Positions 54,500-64,000 of a stretch of DNA of 64,000 bases are shown in pieces. The DNA is from Chrysoperla carnea (taxonomy: Eukaryota > Arthropoda > Insecta > Neuroptera > Chrysopidae): positions 17,430,001 to 17,494,000 of the forward strand of contig NC_058339.1 of assembly GCF_905475395.1 (NCBI RefSeq). Reading direction: 5' to 3'. The translations under genes were made by a program, and so were the position numbers. Position 1 is the stretch's first letter. The number at the start of each line of letters is the position of its first letter. The notes under the pieces are model-generated. The model ran no database searches and had not been told where the DNA came from. It saw only the letters and a list, made by a program, of their open reading frames with translations.

Positions 54500-55490
54500 C
54501 TAATTCCTCTATCAAGCTCCACTTCTATCAAGCGACAAACTCTAGCGTTGGCATTTTTAATAAACTATAGAAAGTTTAAAAAATCAACAAAATTTTTCCT
54601 TTTTTTCGTTATACCTTGCATATTACATATATGCGTGGTATAAAAACTCTAGTCATGGCTAAAGAAAGCAGATTACTAATCTGGCTTAAATTGTTTACTA
54701 AATTAATTTTTGTTTGAATACGAAATTCGCATCGAATCTGAAAGAATGAATAAATGAAAACACAAAATATGTTATTAGATATTTCTTTTTATTTTGAAAA
54801 CAATTATTTTTAGTGCTTAAAAAATATAATCAAAACTCGATTCTCGAATTAAGATATTAATTTTATTGATTCTGTTAACGATAGTTTTGTATTTTTTATT
54901 TTTATACTTATATTTTTTTTTGTGAATTATTAATAAATCAAATGAAATCTTTTTTTCACACATTTTTTCTGATATATGATAAAAGAAATTTACAAAATAC
55001 ATTTTCCTAATTGTAAAATTAAACTAAAATATCTACTCTTATTTTGTTTGTTTGGATTCTTCAATTTGTATTTTCATTAAGTTTTCCTTTAAACTGTTGA
55101 ATTTGAGAAATAAAATTTATATTCCATGTAAAAGAAATCAAAAACAAGATTTAAAAATAATTATTTAAAACTTTTAAGTTAAAATTTAATATTGTCAAGG
55201 ATTTACAAAATTCTTGTATTTAAAAATACGAGTCAATTGTTTTTGATATTAATGAATTCATCGGAATAATTTAAGGAAAACTATGCTGAGACATTTTCTT
55301 ATGTAAAACTTAAATTGAATAAAAAATAACTTATAATGGCATAAGAAAAATCACAAACGAAGAAACATCATCGCGAGAAAGTGAATGGAAAACGTAAAAA
55401 AATCAGATAACAAACGTTTTCGTTATGGAAGAAAACGTTAAGTCTATTATTTTACACATCACACGTTTTGCCAGTCACGGCAAATTATTC
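54500..55490. other. Intergenic DNA; Aly/REF 3' UTR in its right part
   Basis: No coding region is seen. Sequence next to 55494 should be the 3' untranslated region of Aly/REF on the minus strand. It is AT-rich, and its small open frames are not supported. Confidence 0.45.
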
Positions 55491-55494
55491 ATAA

Positions 55495-58426
55495 TTATTT
55501 GGTTTCTTTGATATAGGCATCTAATTCTGCGTCTAATTCTTCCGCCGTTGGAACTGGTTTATTTTGATTTCTAGCACCTCGACCGCCACCACTTGCTGCA
55601 CCACCACCGCCTCCTCGAGGACCTAGACAGATAAAAAAAAATAAATGAAACATTAATTTTGAAGATAATATGAAAAAAATAAATAAAATTTGAGGCATTA
55701 CGGATAAAATATTAATTTATAAAAAAAACGTATCACGCCTGCTAATGTTAAAAATGCTGAAGTAGCTATTCAAGAAAAATGTAAACAATTGCTTGCCGAT
55801 CGTGAAGATCGTCTCGCAAGATCATTTGAATTGAAAATTGAAGTTGACCCCGAGTTTCATTCAAAAATTATTGGACGACGTGGAGCAGTTATTACTAAAA
55901 TACGCACTGATCATAATGTTCAAATAAATTTCCCAAAGAAAGGTGATCCCGATGAACGTATCATAGCAATAACTGGCTATGAAGAGAAAACGCATGCTGC
56001 AAAAGACGATATTATGAAGATCGTTAATGAATTGGTATGTAATAGAAATTAACCCCATATTATTTTTCCTAATTATTGTTAGAAATAATAGTTACTACAA
56101 TTTAAAGAACAGTCAAGAAATTTCAAACCACTACTAGCACAAATGAAAACGAATAAAATCTGGCTGGGCCCATATACCCAATGAGTGTTGAAAAATGTTT
56201 TCATACTTTTCGACTATTCCAAAATAGGGTATTATCGTTAGTCAAAAATAAATCATGAAATTTGAAAAAAATTAAAATTTATGTAAAATTGTACTTAAAT
56301 ATTCTGATTTCGAGTCATAAAAGAAAGCACTTTATTCTTAAAATATTAAAATTAAAAATCGTAATTTTTAAACTGTATATCACGTGACCTAAAACGTGGG
56401 TAAGCCCTGCTGTGATGTCATAGCGGTGTGAGTCATAGACCATCAGTTAATTCAGTGTAGACAGCTGGGTATAATATATACATAGATAATAAGTATTTAT
56501 ATTTATTATAATCAGATGTCTATGAACATATCTGCCAAAATTATTTGTGTTTTTTCGTATAATGATACCCATATTACGTCATCAAATTGGATACCCGCGT
56601 TTGTAACAGTTTAAAAAAGGTTTAAAATTTAATTTAAGTTTTTGGCAACAAATCGTGTGTATTTTTTCGAAATAAATTTTTGGTGGCTTTTTATTGCCAA
56701 AATCACCATTTTGAAGTACTTTTTCAAAAATAGTGGAATACCCTATTTTTATACTGTGAAATTAAAATACATTTTTATACAGTGTGTCCCAGTATAGAGG
56801 TAACTATACTTGTAAATTTTCTTATTTTGCATTTTAAGAAAAAAAGTCATTCTTTAAAATTACACTCTCGTATAGTACATGTTAATTGATTTATTATTAT
56901 TTTCTTTCTTACGTTTTTTTTATAATTAGAGCTTTTGTTCAAATAAAAAATGATGCTATAATTAAAGTACACGGATCTTCTTGATATTTTATATAAAGTC
57001 ATAATTGTTAATTTCGAATAACTTTTCTTAGTAACATTTCGCCAACTTATAAAAAAGAAGGGTAGTTTACCAAAAATAAAAATAGTGATTCCAAATTTTT
57101 GAATACCCTGTACATTATTAAGAAGTTTTAAATATACCTACATACTTTTTAGAATAAGCAAAACTTCTTATAAAGAATGACTTTTTTTCTTAAAATGCAA
57201 AATAAGGAAATTAACAAGTATAGTTACCTCTATCCGAGGGGGGGGGGACACTATATATTTGATGAAGGAAAAATGTTAACACAACATTTTAACAATGTTA
57301 AAATTCACACAAAGTATGTACACTTAAAAATTGTAACACTTTATATAAATTGAAAACCCACAAAATTATTTTAAAAACATTGCACCCATAATGCCTCAAA
57401 AAAAACGGTGCTTTGCACGAAACCAACCTCTTGCTTGTCTTTGTGGTTGCTTAGTATTTCTTGGTCTAGCTTGAAAACTTTTTCTTTCTCCTGCACCCAA
57501 ACGACCTCCTCTTAATACGGATGGAATATCGGATGTTGTAAGTTGAATGCTCATTGGTCTTCCATCTAATGGGACTCCATTATACTGCTTCATTGCCTTT
57601 ATTGCGTCAGCTTTTCTTTCAAATATAACATCAGCTGTACCCAATGATCTACCAGATCTATCATAATGTACAGCGGCATTTTTCAATGGTCCAAATTCAG
57701 CGAATAATTCTTGGATATCCGAATCAGAGACTCCGAAGTCTAGATTTGATACTAATAATTTAGTTGGACCAAGACCGGTAGTGGCAGCAAGACCTCTGCT
57801 TGCAGCTAATGCTTTTCGAACACCAAATCCATCGAACATATCATGCTTCCAAGCACTGTTAACATCTCCCTGCACATACATACATATTCTACGTTAAAGA
57901 AATAAAAATTTTATCACTGTGAGAGACGAATTATTAGCGGAGATATAACTATTTTTTGGTATATTAATGATTATTATAAAGATGGATATTCAAATACATC
58001 ACAAAAAAAAACATTACTAATACACAAAAATGTTTATTAATAGAAACATGATTTCATCAAAATGGTCACTTTGATGCGCACATGTCTTCTCAATAAACTC
58101 TCTCAGATGAGAACGCCATGAATTGAACACTTTGAATACGTTTCAAAATCCATCATGAAATAATTTTGTGAATAAAAATCCATGATTTTAAATTAATACA
58201 TGGAAATTCTCCTAACCCTGGTGTATTGCCTCTGAATGCCACCGAATTTTCTGCCTCTTTGAACACCTCCGGCACCAGCACGATTTTGTCCACGAAAACC
58301 TCCACGCCGTCCACCTCCAGGTGATCTTTGTGTGTTGTTTGTTCGACCTCCACGTCGGCCGCCACCACCACGTTTTTTATTTGATTTTATAATGTCGTCT
58401 AAACTCATATCAATTTTATCCACCAT
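55495..58426 (-). CDS. Ref1: Aly/REF mRNA export adaptor (THO complex subunit 4), three coding exons
   Basis: Aly/REF is a TREX component that binds spliced mRNA, the helicase UAP56 and the export receptor NXF1 in the nucleus. Coding exons in transcript order are 58426-58217, 57869-57428 and 55622-55495. All junctions are GT-AG (phase 0, then phase 1), giving 259 aa, the usual family length. The N-terminal UAP56-binding motif [18 protein letters not shown] (1-18) is followed by an RG-rich region to about residue 70. The RRM spans about 107-180, with RNP2-like KLLVSNLDF and RNP1-like [11 protein letters not shown] second RG-rich stretch (218-236) precedes the conserved C-terminal helix [14 protein letters not shown]. 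Intron 2 (55623-57427, 1.8 kb) contains an inverted copy of a vigilin exon and two MITEs. Reading through the exon 2 donor would add ten residues and a stop. The gene lies head to head with sedoheptulokinase. Confidence 0.95.
55735..56121 (+). pseudogene. Inverted duplicate of vigilin coding exon 5, inside Aly/REF intron 2
   Basis: These 387 bases align without gaps to the reverse complement of 45511-45897, that is, vigilin exon 5 without its first nine bases plus 87 bases of the following intron. By eye I count nine mismatches (about 97.7% identity): three in the 300 exonic bases, two of them synonymous and one Thr-to-Ala, and six in the 87 intronic bases. The KH frame is still open, with GRRG intact, up to a stop at 56050. 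The donor GTATGT is kept, but there is no acceptor AG at the left edge and no start codon, so it is most likely a non-functional fragment. It lies antisense to Aly/REF and opposite to vigilin, from which it was copied. Confidence 0.93.
56205..56765. repeat. Dispersed element with inverted 'aatagggtatt' ends
   Basis: Near 56210 the phrase gactattccaaaatagggta and near 56720 the phrase agtggaataccctattttta are inverted relatives. They bracket about 500 bases that include gctgtgatgtcatagcggtg and a gcttttattgcc-type block. This looks like a dispersed non-autonomous element inserted in Aly/REF intron 2. No other full copy is in the window, so the call is tentative. Confidence 0.45.
56780..57252. 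mobile_element. MITE with about 75-bp terminal inverted repeats, TA-flanked
   Basis: The left end CAGTGTGTCCCAGTATAGAG and continuing block gtaactatacttgtaaattt are matched in complement by the right end, which reads tatagttacctctatccgag followed by a run of about ten G and gacacta. Both arms extend to aagaaaaaaagtcattcttt. TA dinucleotides lie outside both ends. A half copy is at 42043-42240 and a terminal fragment at 47125-47157. There is no coding capacity. It probably belongs to a Tc1/mariner-type group, judged only by the TA flanks. Confidence 0.8.
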
Positions 58427-59154
58427 TTTGATTTATTTATTATTGAAATTTATTACAACTTAAAATATCTTTTTGCTTTAACGCCTAACAACAAACTGCA
58501 CTCAATGGCGTCGATTAAAAGGAAGCGTTTGTTTCTGCTATGAATTATGGGTAAGTTTTTTGTACAGCGCCATTTACATTGTACTACTTAATATAGGAAT
58601 AAAATATATTTTATCTTTATTATCTATTACATGCAATACTCTTTTTATTATTATTAAAAATATTCTTATTTCTAAATTTTAATAACTTTCAAGGGTAAGT
58701 TTTCGTTTTTAAATGAACATTTTATTGTAACATTGAAAATGTAATAAAATTAATGTTGAGATGATAATTTAAAATTATTTACAAATCATTTAAATCCTTT
58801 TAATTGGCCAATTATAATTTGACTAAAAAGTAGAGATGGAGGATATAAATTAAAATTTTTTTTTGCGGCAAATTTGAATAATGACTATTATTATAATTAT
58901 AATTATTATCGATATAATATTATAGCTATTATTTATAAATCAAAAATTGCATGTTATTTTGATTTACACATTTTTTTACACTCGATTGCATGTTACTAAT
59001 TTACTCCCACTCTTAAATATCCCGTCTGTACAATTTGTGATTTAAATTGAAACCTATTTTTAGATTGGTATAGATAAAATATTAATTAGAAAATTATTAT
59101 TTTATTACAGAGTATACAAGCTTCGAGTATTTTTAATTTTTGATAGAAACAACA
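58427..59154. promoter_or_regulatory. Shared upstream region between Aly/REF and sedoheptulokinase
   Basis: The two start codons, 58426 (-) and 59155 (+), are 728 bases apart and point away from each other, so both promoters must lie in or near this region. A splice-acceptor-like tttattacag ending at 59110 suggests that SHPK has an untranslated first exon upstream. The 100 bases next to Aly/REF are the least AT-rich part (around 58490-58540). I see no clear TATA box placed for either gene. Confidence 0.55.
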
Positions 59155-61792
59155 ATGTCAGATCGGCAATTACTTTTGGGAATTGATATTGGAACAACTT
59201 CTGTAAAAGTATGCGTTGTCGATTCAGAGACCAAAGAAGTTATTGCATCCCAACAAAAAGATACACAAGCAAATGTGCCTAGCGATCTAGGTACGGAAGG
59301 AAATAAACAGGATGTTCCAAAAATCATTTCAGCCTTTACTGCTTGCGTTTCTCGACTTCCAAAAGATTTATTACGACAGGTGAGTTACGCAATGTTATAT
59401 AATAAGTTAATTACAGTTACGTAATTTTATTGAATTTAAAAATCATTTATGTAGGTGTATCTAGATATGTCTTGTAAAACGATACGTATCTGCAGATAGG
59501 TACTGCCCAAAAAAGGTATAAATGTTTGCATTCTAAATTTCAAGGATATTTTTGACTAATAACTCGTTATTTCTAATTTCCATTTAAAACTCTTTTTCAC
59601 TTTGTCTATTTAAAGTGATTTTATCATTTATTTTGTTTATCAAAAAAAGAAGTATTTTAATATTTATTGTTAAATAACATAATTGTATGATAACCTTTTG
59701 TTCCTTGACTGATTCCCTGATTCCTTGATTAATTTTTTACAACAAATTCCAAATTTTTTACGTAAATCCCAAACTTGTTAAAAATGCTTTGTCTCATTTT
59801 TGAATCAATCAATAATAAAATAGATTCTCAAATAACAAGTACCATAATATTCCAAATATATTATTTTTAATCAAATGGTAATATTAGGTAGTTCGAATTG
59901 GAATATGTGGACAAATGCATGGTGTCATGTTGTGGAATGATGATGGCGAAGAATCACGTGCATGGAGTCGGATAGAACGAGAAGATAATACATTTATTCG
60001 ATATGATATTCCAAGAGAAAAAGTATCTGCGTTGTATACTTGGCAAGATTCTAGATGCGAGCCATCTTTTCTGGCTACTCTTCCAAAACCTCAATCTCAT
60101 CTTAAAACTTATACCGGATATGGATGTGCTACCCTATTCTGGATGGTTAAAAACAAGTATGGGAATATTTAATTAGAAATAAGACACTCAAAACCTTTCT
60201 TTGAACTTGAAAAAATATTCTTTTGAATATTTAAACTTTCAAAATTTTGCATTTGGAAATAGTTTGTATGTATATTAATCTTATCAAACAAGTTCATATT
60301 ATGAAGTTTGAAAAAAGGTTTTGGAGCATCCCTTATTAAAAATAACGATAAATCAACTTTTTTTTTAAATGTTTAAATATTTTAGACCTTCAAAATTAGA
60401 GAAGTATAACTGTGCTGGAACAATACAAGATTTTGTGGTGGCTATGTTAGGAAATTTATCAAAACCAATAATGTCTTCTCAAAATGCTGCTAGTTGGGGC
60501 TATTTTAATTGTACATTAAGTGATTGGAATAACGAAATTTTGTCAGAGGCCGACTTTCCAGTTAGATTATTACCCAAAGTTGTAGAGAATGGCCAAATTG
60601 TTGCCCACTTAGCCGAATGTTGGTATGGGATTCCAATCGGTACACCTATAGGTAAAAAAATTGTTTAAATATTTTAAAATTTCTTATTAAAATTTGTTTT
60701 ATTTTTAGGAGTAGCTCTCGGTGATTGGCAATGTTCTGTTTTAGCAACGATTGAAAATATAAGTGATGCAATTTTAAATATATCAACATCAGCCCAATTA
60801 GGATTTGTTTCAGAAAATTTTCAACCGCCATCAGATGAAGAAGAAATATCGGGAGATCAACCAACAAACGCTGTAGAATATTTACCTTACTTCAATGGAA
60901 AATATGTAATTGTAGGTGCATCATTAAATGGTGGAAATTGTTTAGCGGCATTTGTAAAAATGGTACAACAGTGGTGCTTAGATTTGGGTTTCTCTGTTCC
61001 ACAATGTGTGTATTTTAGAAGTGTATCTGGCCCAAAAGAATCATTGACCACAACTCTTGCGACGATTTTTATCGTTCAAGGCTAAGATATGTTCCTTTGA
61101 CCGATTCAAATAAGTTAATATTCTACTCTAATTCAATTTTTGCTAGGGCAATGTATGTTCTCATCGTCTTGGAAACTATTTTTATAGATATTCGAAATGA
61201 TCGCTCGAAAATTTAAAGTTAAGAAATATATCTTCAGATCCCTACCCCAGAGCCAGAGTCAGAGTCAATGATACCTTGGGTTAGATTTAGCAATTTTCAA
61301 TTTCAGCTTAATTATATTTGAATTTGATATAATGAATATGTATTTTTATAGCTACGTTATGGACTAAATTAATTGGATTAGCTTCTGAAGATAATGCGGT
61401 TTCAACTTTACGAGTAACACCAACTTTATTAGGAGAACGATCAAAGCCTGAACAAAACGCCAGCGTTCAAAATATCGATCTAAGTAATTTAGGATTAGGT
61501 CAGATGTTTCGAGCGTTATGTCGTAGTTTAATTGAGAACTTACACAAGTTAGTATTTATTTATATAATAGTTTTTTTTATTGTTGTTATTTAATCCGTTT
61601 GCTTTTAGGTTATTACCTAAGGAATTATTAATTGAATCAAATATACAACGTATTGTTGGAAACGGTTCAGGTTTATCCCGTAATAAAGTATTACAAAAAG
61701 AAGTTCAAGATATTTACCAATTACCATTAATTTTTACTTCTGGTGGAGATGCAGCTCGAGGAGCTGCATTGGCTGTTGCCCCAGAACAATGA
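59155..61792 (+). CDS. Shpk: Sedoheptulokinase (FGGY carbohydrate kinase), six coding exons
   Basis: This enzyme phosphorylates sedoheptulose to sedoheptulose 7-phosphate with ATP, feeding the non-oxidative pentose phosphate pathway in the cytosol. Coding exons are 59155-59379, 59888-60156, 60386-60651, 60709-61005, 61352-61547 and 61609-61792. All are GT-AG with consistent phases, giving 478 aa, the same as human SHPK. The N-terminal phosphate-binding loop LLGIDIGTTSVKV (7-19) and the GQMHG block (83-87, in ICGQMHGVMLWNDDG) are present. So are the CAGTIQDFVVAML and TPTLLGER blocks, which mark SHPK rather than glycerol or xylulose kinase. The C-terminal nucleotide-binding signature VGNGSGLSRN (434-443) and GGDAARGAAL (463-472) are intact. 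The ATG at 59155 is preceded by an in-frame non-ATG extension only. A polyadenylation signal, AATAAA, lies at 61809. It is head to head with Aly/REF. Substrate is inferred from family membership. Confidence 0.94.
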
Positions 61793-61808
61793 ATAATTTC
61801 AATTTTAA

Positions 61809-61814
61809 AATAAA
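61809..61814 (+). terminator. Candidate polyadenylation signal of sedoheptulokinase
   Basis: AATAAA lies 17 bases after the stop codon at 61790-61792. It is very close to the stop, so the 3' UTR would be short. The sequence is AT-rich and similar hexamers occur by chance. Confidence 0.5.
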
Positions 61815-61829
61815 TATAATTCCATTAAT

Positions 61830-64000
61830 GCTTTTATTTGTATAATAGTCCAAGAAAATAGACATTGAACATAGAATTAATGCTGAAAATTCTGTTGCAA
61901 TTAATTCTTGCCTATTAGAGTTGAAAATGTTTTGTGGAAATTCGATATTAATACAAGTGGTAAGGGTAAATGGTAAGTGGTAAGTTTTCTTTAAATATCT
62001 AAAAAAGGTAGAATTTTCAATATTTAGTACCCTGAACCCGAAGGATCGAGAAATATGACCACTATTTCTCACCTAAATATTTAATTAGCTGAGTAGAAAA
62101 TAGTATTTGTGTCGCTTTTGCTCACCTTTAAATTTTGTTTCAACTACAATGTATTACTACCGGACGTTCATTGTCGAAAAAAACATCGTTTTCGATATAT
62201 TTGCGATAAACTTAATAACACTTTTAATCACACAAAACATTTTTGACACTTATACCAAGTTTTGTATACAAACATCCAGTCTGTAGTACTTTATTTCAAA
62301 TTCTGGAGTTCTTTATGTCGAATTTTCATGGATTTTAATTTCAATGCTTTTCTTAATATTTAATCAAAAGTAGAAAACTCAGTAGAGCTGTAAGGCAAAT
62401 CCGCTTTAGCAAAAATTTTTAGCTAGGAGCTTTTAGTTGATATTTTATTTTCATAATAGTCTGTGCAATAACGAGATTCCCGTAGTATTTTGTGATATTT
62501 TCCAGTAATGTTGTAGTTGTGAGAATAGTGCCTTTACAATACCGTTCCAGTTTTAGTATTCTATAGTTGTATTAAAAAGTACAACGAGTTTATAAAAGTA
62601 ATGAAAGATTAAAGCGAAACACATGAAATTCTATTATTAATAATAATATTCTTGCAATAATTAGGATAAAATTTAAATTATAATATACCAAAGGCAATTT
62701 TTATTTTTTTATTTTAATATTGTTTTTAATTTTGAATTATATTTTCTTATTATTAATGTGTTATTTAATTTTAATAGTTTATTCATTTGTTAAAAAATTT
62801 TGCTTTATTTTAATTTTTATTTTCATATTTCTTTTGGATTTACGGGTGAGTCGAAAAGTTTTGCATTTGACATATAGATACAGAGTCAACAATACGAAAT
62901 TTGTATTTGTGCTTTTGAGTAATAGGCCTTTTTAAAAAGTCATAAGTATAGAGTTTATTATTTCAGACTGACAGCACTGTGGCATCGTAGCTCCTAAACA
63001 GATGATCCGATTTTTATTTATTTTTTACTTGAAAGACAATTTAATCGAGTATTCGGTATATGTAGAAGCAAGAGATTACGGTCGAAATGTTATCCTAGTT
63101 TTGATATTGCATTTTTTGGTCACAGTCTCCGTCTTTATGCCAGTTTCAGAACTTTTCGAAACCACCCCCTCCCCCAATATGTAAGAATCTTAGAATTATT
63201 ATAAATATAATAATATAATAATAAGCTTCAATATAAATTTGATGAACTGAATAATTTCATGTTATGAATTGGGGATTTAAATTTGTGATGCTTAATCGAA
63301 AATTTCCTTCACACTGGATAATCTGTTTATCCGTTTATAAGCAGTATTTAATTATAGCTAGTTTGCAACCTGCTTTTTAACGTTGGCATTAAAAAAGAAC
63401 CACTTTACTCATTAAAAACAGTTAGAAATACTTATACACTACCTACTAATTCTTGTTTTGCAATAAATTAAAATTGTAAATCGCAGGAAATGATATGATT
63501 CGAATTTAAGTCGATTTAAATCCCTAATTCAAAATATTTGTCTCATATGCATATCAAAAATACAAATTGATTCTTTATAAGTTGTACAACTGTGATGTGA
63601 AAATATTCAAATATTGTATAAGATCTTAATTATTTTAATTAAAAGGACATTCCTTGAAAGTCTAATTACAATATTTTTACAAATGTTTTTTCAATGCTTA
63701 CGAAAATTACAACTTATTTGATATTTGAATACTCAAAGCATGCTCAAATATTATGTATACACTATAATGTAAGAAATAAATAATTCTAGTGTGAATTTTT
63801 CAATATATGAATTTACATTTCCCTACCAACATGAGTTTTGTTTATTAAAATTAAGTTGTAGTTTAACTTAAGGATGTACGAGCGCCAGGTATAAAAGGAT
63901 TGATTTTTTTTTCGGAAACTTTCGGAAAACTCGGAAACTTGGAAACCGGAAACTTTTGGAGGGGTTGCCCGATTATTTAAATAAATAAATGACTTAGATG
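61830..64000. other. Intergenic DNA, no gene seen
   Basis: Only short open frames are present here, hydrophobic and low in complexity, for example 62720-62935. Near 63910-63965 there is a small array of diverged cggaaact units. No repeat family shared with the rest of the window was recognised. Confidence 0.5.

Noticed and set aside
58153-58371. Second minus-strand frame in Aly/REF exon 1
   Set aside because: Out-of-frame shadow of the RG-rich first exon; the [11 protein letters not shown] frame is the conserved one.
60646-60867. Minus-strand frame across SHPK exon 4
   Set aside because: Antisense shadow of a coding exon whose plus-strand frame has clear FGGY motifs.

Overview
The window is a strongly AT-rich piece of an animal nuclear genome, most likely an insect. 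Four genes have introns with canonical GT-AG junctions, and their products read as insect-type orthologues (for example, the Mob4 start MKMADG matches my memory of the fly protein). They sit among many short, mostly decayed transposable elements. There are no operons, bacterial-type genes or viral genes. I cannot name the species.

Layout. Positions 1-35,100 hold no gene I can support. This stretch contains dispersed repeats, foldback and hairpin elements, a TA-flanked MITE, short tandem arrays and microsatellites. Mob4 (phocein, a STRIPAK subunit) lies at 35,132-36,981 on +, in three coding exons. Positions 37,000-44,900 are gene-free apart from a decayed 868-bp hAT element. Vigilin (Dp1/HDLBP type, 15 KH or KH-like modules) lies at 44,918-50,078 on -, in seven coding exons. 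Positions 50,100-55,490 hold a second small hAT-type element, a 270-bp near-perfect palindrome and a mariner-type transposase remnant. The mRNA-export adaptor Aly/REF lies at 55,495-58,426 on -, in three coding exons. Sedoheptulokinase (SHPK, FGGY family) lies at 59,155-61,792 on +, in six coding exons and head to head with Aly. The last 2.2 kb shows no gene.

For all four genes I could place every coding exon so that donors, acceptors and phases agree. The predicted proteins are 221 aa (Mob4), 1252 aa (vigilin), 259 aa (Aly/REF) and 478 aa (SHPK). Vigilin and Aly/REF both act on mRNA, but nothing shows joint regulation; the four genes look like an ordinary chromosomal neighbourhood.

The most unusual feature is a 387-bp, ungapped, about 97.7% identical inverted copy of vigilin coding exon 5 plus the start of the next intron. 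It lies inside intron 2 of Aly/REF, about 10 kb away. It is on the strand opposite to its source, so the Aly/REF pre-mRNA should carry sequence antisense to vigilin exon 5. Two hAT-type elements with exact 8-bp target-site duplications and several long foldback elements are also clear. I found no convincing new multi-gene system.
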